Below, piece after piece: positions 33,396-42,436 of a stretch of DNA of 64,000 nt. Position numbers and translations under genes: made by a program. The DNA is taken from assembly GCF_003858635.1 (NCBI RefSeq), contig NZ_RQJO01000009.1, positions 620,001 through 684,000 of the forward strand. The letters are read 5' to 3'. Numbering within the stretch: position 1 is the stretch's first letter; every line of letters begins with the position of its first letter. The notes under the pieces were generated by a model. It was given only the letters and a program-made list of their open reading frames with translations. It had not been told where the DNA came from and searched no databases. The DNA comes from Larkinella rosea. Its GTDB lineage: Bacteria; Bacteroidota; Bacteroidia; Cytophagales; Spirosomataceae.

Positions 33396-35813
33396 ATGAT
33401 CCGTAATTACTTCAAAATCGCCTGGCGGAATCTGATCCGCAACCGGGTTTTCTCGGCCATCAACATCGTTGGGCTGGCCATTGGACTGGCGACCTGCCTG
33501 CTGATCAGTCTGTTCGTACTCAATGAACTGAGTTACGACCGGTTTCACGCCAAGGCAAACCGCATCGTCCGCGTGGTGTTCCGGGGCACGGTGCAGGGCG
33601 GCATCATGAACGAAGCGCACGTGATGCCAGCCGTTGCCCGAACGCTCAAGGCCGATTACCCCGAAGTGGAAGAAGCCACGCGGTTACGCGTCGGCGGAAC
33701 GCCCAGGTATCTGGTTGGGGAAAAGCTGTTCAACGAAGAACGGATGGCGTTTGTCGATTCCAATTTCTTCCGGGTTTTCAGCTTTCCGCTGTTGCAGGGT
33801 GATCCGAAAACCGCTCTAACGCAACCCAATACGGTGGTGCTGACCAAACCGACGGCGCAGAAACTGTTCGGTCGGGAGGATATAGTGGGGAAAATGATTC
33901 AGGTGAAAGGGGTCGATAAACCCATGACAGTCACCGGCGTGATGGAAGAAATTCCGACCAACGCCCACTTCCATTTCGATGTATTTACCTCGATGGCGAG
34001 CTTGCCGGAAGGCCAGTCGACCTCCTGGATGACGTCGGAATTCTTCACCTATCTGGTGCTTCCCAAAAATTACAATTATAAACAACTGGAAGCCAAACTG
34101 CCGCAGGTGGTCGAAAAATACATGGGGCCGGAAATCGAGAAAGCGTTCAAAATGAACTACAAACTATTCCGGCAGAAGGGCAACGACCTGGGGCTATTCC
34201 TGCAACCGCTGACGGACATTCACCTGCATTCGGATTCAGCGTACCAGATAGAGCCAACCGGCAACATCCAATATGTGTACCTGTTCGGGGCGGTAGCGGT
34301 TTTTGTGCTGCTGATTGCCAGCATCAATTTCATGAATCTGTCGACCGCCGGAGCGTCTAAACGGGCCAAGGAAGTAGGCATCCGGAAGGTAATGGGCTCA
34401 ATCCGGCTGGAACTGGCGGGACAATTTCTGATCGAATCCATTCTGCTGACCGCGATTTCGCTGGTGGTGGCGTTGGCGCTGGTGTATCTGACGTTACCGG
34501 TTTTCAATAGCTTATCGGGCAAAGCCTTGACGTTCAGCTTTGTCGATGCGCCCTGGCTGTTGCCGGGTCTGTTGCTGTTCGGGTTATTCGTAGGTGTGCT
34601 AGCGGGCAGTTACCCGGCGTTTTTCCTGGCTTCGTTCAAACCGGTGGCGGTGTTGAAAGGGCGGTTTAGTGCCGGGAAAACCGGTATTGGCTTGCGCAGT
34701 GGTCTGGTGGTTTTTCAGTTCTTCATCGCGATTCTGCTGATGGTTGGAACGACCGTTGTTTATCAGCAACTTGACTACATTCAGAAAAAAAATCTGGGCT
34801 TTGACAAGGACCAGGTGCTGGTGTTCGACACCTGGGCGCTGGGTCCGAAAGAGGACGTATTCCGCGATCTGCTGTTGCAGGATCCGCGCGTAGTAAACGT
34901 CAGCCAGTCGGGCTATATACCGGCCGGTCCGAGCAACAACAACAATTTTATCGTCTATGGCGATAACAATTCGACCCAGTTGATCAAGACGTTACGCTAC
35001 GATATCGATTATACTTACATTTCGACGCTGGGCATGAAAATAGTCGCCGGGCGGAATTTTTCCAAAGAATTTGGCACCGATTCAACGGGCATTATTCTCA
35101 ACGAGACTGCCGCCAGACTTTTCGGGTGGAATGGAAAAGCATTGGGCCATACCGTGACGCGTCAGGATCGGGAGGGGATAAGTTCGACGTACCGGGTGGT
35201 TGGTGTCGTGAAGGATTTTCACTTTCGGTCGTTGCACGAGAAAATTACGCCTTTGGTGATGGTGCTGGCCAAAACCAACGGAACGATGATCGTAAAGGTG
35301 AAAACCCGCGAGGTTGCCGGGCTACTGGTCTCCGTTAAAAAGCAGTGGGATGCCTTCAAACTGGATCAGCCGTTCTCGTATTCATTTCTGGATGAGCGGT
35401 TTATGCAGACCTACGAAGCCGAACAGAAGATCGGTAAAATTCTCGGTATCTTTTCCGGGCTGACCATTTTCGTCGCCTGTCTGGGTTTGCTGGGCCTGGC
35501 CATTTTTACGGCCGAGCAGCGCACGAAAGAGATCGGCGTTCGGAAAGTGCTGGGCGCGTCGATTGGCAGCATCGTCGGCCTGCTCTCCCGCGAGTTCGTC
35601 AAGCTGGTGCTGATTGCGCTGGTGCTGGCGTCGCCCGTGGCCTGGTACGCGATGAATAAATGGCTTCAGGCGTTTGAATACAAAATTGCCGTCGAGTGGT
35701 GGATGTTTGTGCTGGCCGGTTTTCTGGCAATTGCCGTTGCCCTGCTAACCATCGGTTTCCAGTCGATTAAGGCCGCGCTGATGAATCCAGTGAAAAGCCT
35801 GCGGGCGGAGTAG
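33396..35813 (+). CDS. FtsX/MacB-type ABC transporter permease
   Basis: The 805-residue membrane protein starts MIRNYFKIAWRNLIRNRVFSAINIVGLAIGLA, the usual first helix of MacB_PCD permeases. A large periplasmic domain (about 45-280) follows, then three helices with the FtsX motif GASKRAKEVGIRKVMGS (about 322-340). A second periplasmic domain and a final helix group with EQRTKEIGVRKVLGASIGSIVGLLSREF (about 705-735) complete the double-module layout. Such permeases work with a separate ATPase, which is not adjacent, and often link inner and outer membrane processes. A signature sigma-54 promoter with paired enhancer-like dyads lies upstream. It is flanked by two serine hydrolase genes on the same strand. 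Confidence 0.93.
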   Translation: MIRNYFKIAWRNLIRNRVFSAINIVGLAIGLATCLLISLFVLNELSYDRFHAKANRIVRVVFRGTVQGGIMNEAHVMPAVARTLKADYPEVEEATRLRVGGTPRYLVGEKLFNEERMAFVDSNFFRVFSFPLLQGDPKTALTQPNTVVLTKPTAQKLFGREDIVGKMIQVKGVDKPMTVTGVMEEIPTNAHFHFDVFTSMASLPEGQSTSWMTSEFFTYLVLPKNYNYKQLEAKLPQVVEKYMGPEIEKAFKMNYKLFRQKGNDLGLFLQPLTDIHLHSDSAYQIEPTGNIQYVYLFGAVAVFVLLIASINFMNLSTAGASKRAKEVGIRKVMGSIRLELAGQFLIESILLTAISLVVALALVYLTLPVFNSLSGKALTFSFVDAPWLLPGLLLFGLFVGVLAGSYPAFFLASFKPVAVLKGRFSAGKTGIGLRSGLVVFQFFIAILLMVGTTVVYQQLDYIQKKNLGFDKDQVLVFDTWALGPKEDVFRDLLLQDPRVVNVSQSGYIPAGPSNNNNFIVYGDNNSTQLIKTLRYDIDYTYISTLGMKIVAGRNFSKEFGTDSTGIILNETAARLFGWNGKALGHTVTRQDREGISSTYRVVGVVKDFHFRSLHEKITPLVMVLAKTNGTMIVKVKTREVAGLLVSVKKQWDAFKLDQPFSYSFLDERFMQTYEAEQKIGKILGIFSGLTIFVACLGLLGLAIFTAEQRTKEIGVRKVLGASIGSIVGLLSREFVKLVLIALVLASPVAWYAMNKWLQAFEYKIAVEWWMFVLAGFLAIAVALLTIGFQSIKAALMNPVKSLRAE

Positions 35814-35886
35814 GGCACTGGCGCGTAAAGAGGTGAGACAGGAGATCGGTAAAAAGAAGTCTCTTGTCTCATTTTTTTGCCTAATT

Positions 35887-35918
35887 ACTTTGTATTGCAA
35901 AGTTCTTTTTTACTTTTG
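35887..35918 (+). promoter_or_regulatory. Operator-like dyad over a Bacteroidota promoter
   Basis: ACTTTG-TATTG-CAAAGT (35887-35903) is a 6-bp dyad containing the TTTG that would be the -33 element. TACTTTTG (35911-35918) matches the -7 consensus at an 18-bp spacing. It lies 64 bp upstream of the serine hydrolase ATG and would suit a repressor such as a PadR-type protein, which is not encoded nearby. Confidence 0.45.
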
Positions 35919-35981
35919 TGCTCAAGCTTTTTCTGCCAATTATTCAAGCATCTTTCACCCTATTTAGTATGATCAATTGCT

Positions 35982-37382
35982 ATGGAAAAAAACCGGTTTT
36001 TTCACTACAAAGCGGTGGAGTTACGCTTTTTATGGCTCTTTAACGTGGCTAACGGGCCACTCACTGCCATACTAATGCTGGTGTGGCTGAACCAGACATA
36101 TGCTCAGCCACTGGACAAAGCCAAACTGGATCAGTTTTTTGACCGACTGGCCGAAAAGAACAAAGCAATGGGAAGTCTGGTCATTGCCAAAGAAAGCGAC
36201 GTGCTGTACAGCCGCTCCATCGGTTATGGCCAGATCAATGGCACCGAGAAAAAACCGCTGACCGCAGCCAGCCGATTCCGAATTGGTTCGATTACCAAAA
36301 TGTTCACGGCTGCGATGATCCTGCAACTTGTCGAAGACGGAAAACTGAAGTTGACCGACCCGCTCGACCAATTTTTTCCGCAGGTTCCGAACGCGCAGAA
36401 AATTACGATTGCGCAACTCCTCTGGCATCGCAGCGGTATCCCGAACGTCAGGCGCGATCCGAAGGCTCAGGAAAAAGTAAACACGATTCCGGTAACGAAA
36501 GACGAAATGCTCGCCCTGATTGTCAAGGCCACACCTGAATTCGAACCTGATACAAAGCACTCCTACAGCAACTCCGGCTATCAGATTCTGGGTCTTATTC
36601 TTGAAAAAGTAACGGGCAAACCCTATGCGGAAGTCCTGAAGGAACGAATTACTTCAAAAATCGGGCTTGCGAATACGTATCTGGCAACCGGCCCTATCGA
36701 CCCGGGCAAGAACGAAGCGCTTACCTACATGAACTTTGGCGACGGGTGGAAACCGGTGCCCGAAACCCATCCCAGCATTCTCTACAGCGCGGGTGCGATT
36801 GTTTCGACGCCGGGCGATCTGGCCAGATTCATCCAGGCGCTGTTCGATGGAAAGATCGTGTCGAAAGAAAGTCTTGACCGGATGAAAACGATCCGGGACG
36901 GCGAAGGGTCGGGAATGGAATCCTTTACGTTCGCTGGCAAGACCTTTTACGGACACACGGGCGGGGCTGACAACTACGGTGCCTGGCTGGCTTATTTGCC
37001 GGAAGAAAAGCTGGCGGTCGCGTATACCACGAACGCAAAGGTTTACCCGGTAGGCAATATCGTACGGGGCGTGGTCGACATTTACTACCATAAACCGTTC
37101 GAAATTCCTGCTTTGGAATCAATGGCCGTCAGCCCGGACATTTTGGACAAATACGTTGGCGTTTATTCGAGCCCCGACGCGCCCGTGAAATTGACGATTA
37201 CCCGGGACGGTTCGACGCTTTTCTTTAAACCGCCGGGTGAGCAATCGGCGGCCCCACTCGAAGCAACGGCCGAAAACAGATTCCAGATCGAGGGGGCAGT
37301 TGTCATTGAGTTCGACGTGGCCAAGAACCAGATGACGGTCAAACGGCGTGGTGGGGAACGGGTTTTTACAAAAGAAAAATAA
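35982..37382 (+). CDS. Secreted serine hydrolase, class C beta-lactamase / DD-peptidase fold
   Basis: The 466-residue protein has an N-terminal hydrophobic segment that reads as a long signal or anchor (LTAILMLVWLNQTYAQ, cleavage near residue 42). The active-site motifs are SITK (about residue 104), YSNSGY near 181 and GHTGG near 324. A C-terminal beta domain follows. It is a paralogue of the gene at 31893, sharing the KLDQFFDRLAEKNKAMGSLVIAKE-type opening. It could be a peptidase, esterase or penicillin-interactive enzyme. The dyad-covered promoter upstream suggests independent regulation from the sigma-54 permease before it. Confidence 0.9.
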   Translation: MEKNRFFHYKAVELRFLWLFNVANGPLTAILMLVWLNQTYAQPLDKAKLDQFFDRLAEKNKAMGSLVIAKESDVLYSRSIGYGQINGTEKKPLTAASRFRIGSITKMFTAAMILQLVEDGKLKLTDPLDQFFPQVPNAQKITIAQLLWHRSGIPNVRRDPKAQEKVNTIPVTKDEMLALIVKATPEFEPDTKHSYSNSGYQILGLILEKVTGKPYAEVLKERITSKIGLANTYLATGPIDPGKNEALTYMNFGDGWKPVPETHPSILYSAGAIVSTPGDLARFIQALFDGKIVSKESLDRMKTIRDGEGSGMESFTFAGKTFYGHTGGADNYGAWLAYLPEEKLAVAYTTNAKVYPVGNIVRGVVDIYYHKPFEIPALESMAVSPDILDKYVGVYSSPDAPVKLTITRDGSTLFFKPPGEQSAAPLEATAENRFQIEGAVVIEFDVAKNQMTVKRRGGERVFTKEK

Positions 37383-37635
37383 CTCATGTGCCAGAAGAAC
37401 CAGCCATAACAGACCGCCAGTCTGGACCGTCGTCGTGCTTCTGGCGTTTATCCCTGTCGTGTTGACGCTTCTTGCCATCTGGCATTGGAAACCGGGCGCT
37501 TTTGGGCTGGCTGTCGTCCTGCTGCCTGGTGGGATAAGGCTGACGTACGAACCGGTGAAACCCGTGGACTCCACATTCCAATTGAAAGCGGGGTTTCCAG
37601 TAACAAAGAATCCGTTGCTGGAAACCCCGCTTTAA
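37348..37635 (+). pseudogene. Possible remnant of a small two-helix membrane protein
   Basis: An open frame in a different phase overlaps the end of the serine hydrolase gene. It encodes two plausible membrane helices (WTVVVLLAFIPVVLTLLAIW and FGLAVVLLPGGIRL) between about 37417 and 37560. The middle resembles small Bacteroidota membrane proteins of unknown function, but there is no convincing own start and the frame runs into the downstream terminator hairpin. I read it as a decayed or truncated gene, or as chance. Confidence 0.2.
37585..37633. terminator. Terminator-like hairpin between convergent genes
   Basis: A perfect 16-bp stem pairs 37585-37600 with 37618-37633 around a 17-base loop. 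It has a GCGGGG/CCCCGC core and a 3' run TTT/AAAAA. It lies between the serine hydrolase and the sarcosine-oxidase-type gene and overlaps the latter's stop codon. Confidence 0.8.
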
Positions 37636-38831
37636 AAACGATTTAACCGTAAAAAGTGGATGGGCAGATCGGTCCTGCCTTTCATCGCCAGGTCAGCAAG
37701 GATCTCACCGACGACAGGAACAAATTTGAACCCATGCCCGCTAAATCCACAGGCGACGGTTACCCGGTTGTCGTATCCCGGTAATTGATCGATGATAAAG
37801 TTCCTGTCTACACTATTCGTATAAAGGCAACTTTTGAACGCCCTAAAGGTGTGGCCTGCAGCCGGTATGTAGTTTTTGACAAAGTGTCGGAGAGCTTCTG
37901 CGTCTTTTTCCTGAATGCTGCGGTCTGCAAAATCAGGATTCGTTTTTTCGCCGGGAAAATGATGCGCTAGTTTTAAACCGGTAGGTCCTGGATATTCCGA
38001 AGACGGTAGAACCGGAAAACCATAAAAGGTGCCCAGCTCCGGGTCTTCAACCAGCCAGCAGGGAAAATCACCCAATGCAAAAGCGGTTTGGTCTTCCACA
38101 TCGAGCCAGGCTACTACCTGGCGGGTGACTGTAAGGGAGGTGGGCAGCGCTGGAATCAATTGTGACGTCCAGGCGCCGGCCGTAATGATTAATTTATCGC
38201 TGGTGTAAGTGGTTGAGTCCGTTTTGACCTCTACTCTTCCCGCTTCGACCTTCCAGGTATCGATTGCGGAGTTTGTTAAAATGGTTGCTCCCTTTTTTAT
38301 GGCGTCTTGCGAATACGCAATGATCGTGTTTTCGGGTGAAACGAAGCCCGCGTCGGCTTCCAGAATTACTTCGAAGTCGGATGGGAACCGGAATAAAGGA
38401 TACTGGCTGCCTGCTTCAGAAGGGGGTATTTTCTTTAAGGGAATCTGGTACATTGCGGCCGACTGTTTAAGGCCACTCATTGTTTCATGGTCCGGTTTTC
38501 CGGCATACAAAATCCCCGTAGGCTGGTAAAACGTGGATGTCATTTCGGCTTCTAAAAGTCGCCAGTTCTGATAGGCACGTGCAAGTAAAGGCACATAATC
38601 CGGGTGTTCGAAGTAGGATTTCCGAACGAGTCGGCTCTGGCCGGTATGCGACCCCTGCTCGTGTGGAGTCGTGAATTTTTCCAAGCCCAAAACCTTATAT
38701 CCTCGTTTTGCCAGAAACCAGCAAGCCGCCGATCCCATCGATCCAACCCCCACCACGATAACATCGTAATGCGGAGCTGTTTTACTTGTAGCTGTTTTCC
38801 GATGTTCCACGCCAATGAGCTGACTTGTCAT
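37632..38831 (-). CDS. FAD-dependent amino-acid oxidase, sarcosine oxidase / N-methyltryptophan oxidase type
   Basis: The 399-residue flavoprotein has the dinucleotide-binding fold YDVIVVGVGSMGSAACWFLAKRG near residue 22 and the conserved GSHTGQSRLVRKSYFEHPDYVPL segment typical of MSOX/SolA. KSCLYTNSVDRNFIID (about residue 332) places a Cys where the family forms its covalent link to FAD. These enzymes oxidise N-methyl amino acids to give formaldehyde and hydrogen peroxide. The substrate here is unknown. It is a single-gene unit, convergent with the serine hydrolase and downstream of the PfpI gene, from which a strong terminator separates it. Confidence 0.88.
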   Translation of the reverse strand: MTSQLIGVEHRKTATSKTAPHYDVIVVGVGSMGSAACWFLAKRGYKVLGLEKFTTPHEQGSHTGQSRLVRKSYFEHPDYVPLLARAYQNWRLLEAEMTSTFYQPTGILYAGKPDHETMSGLKQSAAMYQIPLKKIPPSEAGSQYPLFRFPSDFEVILEADAGFVSPENTIIAYSQDAIKKGATILTNSAIDTWKVEAGRVEVKTDSTTYTSDKLIITAGAWTSQLIPALPTSLTVTRQVVAWLDVEDQTAFALGDFPCWLVEDPELGTFYGFPVLPSSEYPGPTGLKLAHHFPGEKTNPDFADRSIQEKDAEALRHFVKNYIPAAGHTFRAFKSCLYTNSVDRNFIIDQLPGYDNRVTVACGFSGHGFKFVPVVGEILADLAMKGRTDLPIHFLRLNRF

Positions 38832-38862
38832 GCCCGAAATAAACGAATCGCGTGCGGATAAA

Positions 38863-38894
38863 AAAGCCCAGTCCGATTGCTCGGACTGGGCTTT
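38863..38894 (-). terminator. Intrinsic terminator of the PfpI-family gene
   Basis: A perfect 14-bp stem (38863-38876 with 38881-38894) around a four-base loop is followed on the minus strand by a run of six T. It lies 22 bp after the PfpI-family stop codon. Confidence 0.92.
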
Positions 38895-38915
38895 ACGGTT
38901 TTTAAGCCGGATGAG

Positions 38916-39485
38916 TTACGCGTGCTGGCCCGCGTGGGCACCTTCACGAATTTCCTCGATCATTTTTTTATTAAACGCCGGAATATCATCCGGTTTTCGG
39001 CTGGTGACCAGCCCCTGGTCGGTGACTACTTCCTGATCGACCCAGTTGGCTCCGGCATTACGCAAATCGGTCTGAATCGACGGATAGGAAGTCAATGTGC
39101 GACCTTTTACGACATCGGCCTCGATCAACAGAATCGGCGCGTGGCAAATGGCCGCGACCGGTTTATGATCTTCAAAAAAATGCCGGACAAACGAGACGGC
39201 TTTTTTCTCCAGCCGCAGGTTATCGGGATTCATGACGCCCCCGGGCAACAGCAGCGCATCGTAGCTATACGCATCGGCATCGTCCAGCAGTACATCCACG
39301 GCGAACGAATCGCCCCAGTCTTTTCCGTTCCAACCCTTGACGACACCGCTTTTGGGCGCAATTAAATGCGTTTCGGCACCGGCTTCCTGCAACGCCTTCC
39401 GCGGCTCCGTCATTTCGACCTGCTCAAAGCCATCGGTCAGCAGAATCGCCACTTTCTTTCCCTTCAATCTTTGCTGATTTTCCAT
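38916..39485 (-). CDS. DJ-1/PfpI family protein (type 1 glutamine amidotransferase-like)
   Basis: The 189-residue cytosolic protein begins KKVAILLTDGFEQVEMTEPRKAL, the family's first strand with its conserved Glu. It has the nucleophile elbow AICHAP (Cys about residue 113) followed by the conserved His. Close relatives are called protease I/YhbO and act as general stress or deglycase-like enzymes. The exact activity is debated in the family. It is a single gene with its own terminator. Confidence 0.92.
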   Translation of the reverse strand: MENQQRLKGKKVAILLTDGFEQVEMTEPRKALQEAGAETHLIAPKSGVVKGWNGKDWGDSFAVDVLLDDADAYSYDALLLPGGVMNPDNLRLEKKAVSFVRHFFEDHKPVAAICHAPILLIEADVVKGRTLTSYPSIQTDLRNAGANWVDQEVVTDQGLVTSRKPDDIPAFNKKMIEEIREGAHAGQHA

Positions 39486-39584
39486 GTCTACGTTGAGATT
39501 TGGTTACGATAGAATAACGACGCAAACCGGAGAAGGTTATCGGAATCGAGCCAGCGGGAAACCCAGGCCGGACGGAAAACCGTC

Positions 39585-42257
39585 TTATTCGCTCTTCAAA
39601 CTCTTCACGGGGTTCAGCAAAGCCGCCTTGATGGCCTGGTAACTTACCGTCAGTAAGGTAATTAGCAACGCCAGAATCAGCACCACCACAAATACGTCGA
39701 CACCAATCGTAATTTTGTAGGTATAGCTTTCCAGCCATTGATTCATGACGTACCAGGCGAGGGGTGAGGCAATCAGGCAGGAAATGATAACGAGTTGAAA
39801 AAAGTCCTTTGACAGTAAGCCCCAGACATTCGATACGCTGGCACCCAGTACTTTACGGATCCCAATTTCCTTGACCCGCTGTTCCGCCATGAAAGACGCC
39901 AACCCGAATAAGCCCAGACACGAAATAAAAATGGCCAGCACGCAAACAATGGCCGACAGATTCCCGATCAATTCTTCGGAACGGAATTTTTTGGCGTACT
40001 CCGCATCGGCAAATTGGTAATCAAATGGATACGTCGGGTTGTATTTATCAAAAATGGGCCGGATTTTGTCGATCGCGACTGAAGGTGACAGGGCCGGATT
40101 GATTCGTACGTCAATAAAATTGACCCAATCCGGACCAAACAGAATCGTCATCGGTGCGACGTCACGGTAGGCAGACCATTCAATGACGATATCCGGAATG
40201 ACCCCAACGACGGTCCACTCCCGATTCGCCCACCGCAGCGTCTCACCGACGGGATGTTTCAGCCCCATGCGTTTAACCGCTGCTTCGTTGAGCAGTACCC
40301 CGTGGGTATCAGTCGTAAAATCCCGCGAAAAATCGCGCCCTTCTTTCATCCTGATGCCCATCGTTTTGGCGTAGTCGTAACCGGTAGCCAGGGTCGTGAA
40401 AATGACGGATTCATCTTCGGGCGTTGCTCCCTTCCATTTCCAGCCACTGTTGCTGCTCCACCATTGCGTGGGCGGGGCGTTGGTTTTACAAATCGAGGAG
40501 ACCGCCCCCGTTGCCAGTAATTCGGCCCGAAGCGCTTCATAATGATCGAGTAAATCTTTCGAAGAATTGACGGAAATGAGTCCTTGTCTGGTAAAACCAA
40601 GCGGACGGTTTTTGCCGTGCTGAATCTGCTGGTAAATGATGATCGTACCAATCATCAGCGTAACCGAAAACGTGAATTGAACCACCACCAGGATTTTTCG
40701 AGGCAACGAAGCGCTTTTTCCGACATGAATGCTTCCTTTCAGAATCCTGACGGGATTGAACGACGACAAATACAGCGCCGGATAGCTGCCCGCCAATAAA
40801 CCGGTAAGTACGGTGAAAACCAGGGTGATACCCCAAAAAACCGGGTTGCCGAACTCGATCACCATCGCTTTCTCGGTCAGTTGATTGAAGTAAGGCAGGG
40901 AGATCAGGACAATGCCCAGGGCCAGCACCAGCGCCATACCGGTAATCAGAATTGACTCACTTAAAAACTGCCCGATCAACTGTTCGCGACCCGAGCCAAC
41001 GGCTTTGCGAACGCCCACTTCCTTCGCCCGTTTTTCGGATCGGGCCGTGCTGAGGTTCATGAAATTGATACAGGCAATGACCAGAATAAACAGGCCAAAA
41101 ACGCCAAATAATCGCACATACTTAATAAAACCGCCCGTGTTTTTCCCTTCGGTAAACTCCGAATAAAGCCGCCATTTGGCCATCGGATGCAGGAATAATT
41201 CGGGCTTGACAAGCTTCCTGATATTGGCATCATTGGCCTGATGGGTTAACACCACATCCTTTATTTTGGCGTTGGTTTGCCCGGGATCGACGCCGTCTTT
41301 GAGCTGGACGAAGAGACCAAAATCATTATTTCGCCAATCCGATTTTGCGTTTTTCACCCACTCATACAGTCGCTCCTGCAGTTGCCAGGGAAGCAGATAA
41401 TCAAACTGGAGCGTGGCATTCTTCGGTTGTTTGGCAACAACCGCCGTTACTTTGATATCGGCCTTATTCTCCAGCCGGATGATCTTGCCGATGGGGTCCT
41501 GGTTACCGAAAATAGCCTGAGCGGTTTCATCCGTTAAGACAACCGAGTAAGGGTCCTTGAACGGGTTTTTATCGCCATTCAGGATGGTTAGCGAGAACAT
41601 ATCAACGGCCTCTTCGCCAATGAAAATGCCCCGTTTGAGGAACTTCTGATTGCCAACGATCAACGAACGGTTTCCATCCGACCGCTGATACATCGCGACG
41701 GCCTTGAAGTCGGGAAAATGGCTCCTGAGTTCCTCGCCCGTCGGAAACGGTATCGCATCCTGAGTGCCCCGGCGACCGTCGAAGGTTTGGTTCAGTTTGA
41801 CCTCATAAAGCGTTGCGTAGTTTTTGTGGTGCCGGTTGGCCGATACTTCATCCTGGATCCAGATGCCAATGAGCATGGCTACGGCCATGCCGACGGCTAG
41901 CCCGGCAATGGTAATGGCGGAATAGCCCTTGTGCCTGGCCAGGTTGCGAAAAGCGAGTTTTACATAATTGCGTAGCATGATCGGGTGAAAAAAGGAAAGG
42001 TTCGAAACGTCATTGAATCTGGAATGATGGTGGTTTAAACGGGGAGCGGTTTCGCGTCGCCAGAGCCGGGGATGGAGTAACAACAGTACATCCAGCAGGT
42101 ACAATAAGCGCGCTCTTTGATAGCCGGATCGCCGGACTCGTTTATGAAACAATTCGTTGAGGTCGCCCTGAATTTCTTCCCGAAGATGAGGAGCGGTAAT
42201 CCCCATCAACAGGCGTTGCGCCCATTGTGGCGGTTTTGGGGTAGGTGGGTGGCTCAT
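39585..42257 (-). CDS. FtsX/MacB-type ABC permease with N-terminal permease-prefix domain
   Basis: The 890-residue protein has about 90 extra residues at the N-terminus (PPQWAQRLLMGITAPHLREEIQGDLNELFHKRV...). This is the 'permease prefix' domain common in Cytophagales. The usual MLRNYVKLAFRNLARHKGYSAITIAGLAVGMA first helix follows. FtsX motifs recur: RSEKRAKEVGVRKAVGSGREQL and EQRVKEIGIRKVLGASVSNVWG. Two periplasmic domains separate the helix groups. It is a paralogue of the permease at 33396. No ATPase gene is adjacent. A sigma-54-type promoter and two TGTCC-N6-GGACA dyads lie upstream, matching the arrangement of the other permease. Confidence 0.92.
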   Translation of the reverse strand: MSHPPTPKPPQWAQRLLMGITAPHLREEIQGDLNELFHKRVRRSGYQRARLLYLLDVLLLLHPRLWRRETAPRLNHHHSRFNDVSNLSFFHPIMLRNYVKLAFRNLARHKGYSAITIAGLAVGMAVAMLIGIWIQDEVSANRHHKNYATLYEVKLNQTFDGRRGTQDAIPFPTGEELRSHFPDFKAVAMYQRSDGNRSLIVGNQKFLKRGIFIGEEAVDMFSLTILNGDKNPFKDPYSVVLTDETAQAIFGNQDPIGKIIRLENKADIKVTAVVAKQPKNATLQFDYLLPWQLQERLYEWVKNAKSDWRNNDFGLFVQLKDGVDPGQTNAKIKDVVLTHQANDANIRKLVKPELFLHPMAKWRLYSEFTEGKNTGGFIKYVRLFGVFGLFILVIACINFMNLSTARSEKRAKEVGVRKAVGSGREQLIGQFLSESILITGMALVLALGIVLISLPYFNQLTEKAMVIEFGNPVFWGITLVFTVLTGLLAGSYPALYLSSFNPVRILKGSIHVGKSASLPRKILVVVQFTFSVTLMIGTIIIYQQIQHGKNRPLGFTRQGLISVNSSKDLLDHYEALRAELLATGAVSSICKTNAPPTQWWSSNSGWKWKGATPEDESVIFTTLATGYDYAKTMGIRMKEGRDFSRDFTTDTHGVLLNEAAVKRMGLKHPVGETLRWANREWTVVGVIPDIVIEWSAYRDVAPMTILFGPDWVNFIDVRINPALSPSVAIDKIRPIFDKYNPTYPFDYQFADAEYAKKFRSEELIGNLSAIVCVLAIFISCLGLFGLASFMAEQRVKEIGIRKVLGASVSNVWGLLSKDFFQLVIISCLIASPLAWYVMNQWLESYTYKITIGVDVFVVVLILALLITLLTVSYQAIKAALLNPVKSLKSE

Positions 42258-42306
42258 ACGCGCATGGGTCGTTTTCGGGAAAGAAATAAATCTTTCTCAT
42301 TTGCAT

Positions 42307-42322
42307 AGCAAATGGCAGACCA
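42307..42322 (-). promoter_or_regulatory. Sigma-54 promoter candidate for the prefix-domain permease
   Basis: Read on the minus strand, TGG-TCTGCCATT-TGCT gives GG-N10-GC spacing with a perfect TTGCT -12 element and a weak -24 element (TGGTCT against TGGCAC). Transcription would begin near 42296, about 40 bases before the ATG at 42257. It also overlaps a small TTTGC/GCAAA dyad. Confidence 0.55.
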
Positions 42323-42384
42323 CTTTTCTAAAATGGCCAATCGGCATTAAAAACGCGTACTTTTCCAAATTGCCCGGGGAAGAT

Positions 42385-42422
42385 TGTCCGTTTGTGGACA
42401 ATGGACTGTCCAGCCGTGGACA
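42385..42422 (-). promoter_or_regulatory. Two tandem TGTCC-N6-GGACA enhancer-like dyads
   Basis: TGTCC-GTTTGT-GGACA (42385-42400) and TGTCC-AGCCGT-GGACA (42407-42422) are perfect 5-bp dyads with centres 22 bp apart. They are 60-115 bp upstream of the sigma-54-type promoter, as in the 33234-33349 region. Confidence 0.65.
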
Positions 42423-42436
42423 GCAATGCAAGGCAG

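Noticed and set aside
35887-35903. ACTTTG-TATTG-CAAAGT dyad read as a sigma-54 -12 element
   Set aside because: There is no GG ten bases upstream of the TTGC. It fits an operator over a standard -33 element better.
42299-42313. ATTTGC-ATA-GCAAAT dyad as a PadR-type operator
   Set aside because: It overlaps the -12 element of the sigma-54-type promoter, and its resemblance to the dyad at 35887 rests on a few bases, so coincidence is likely.
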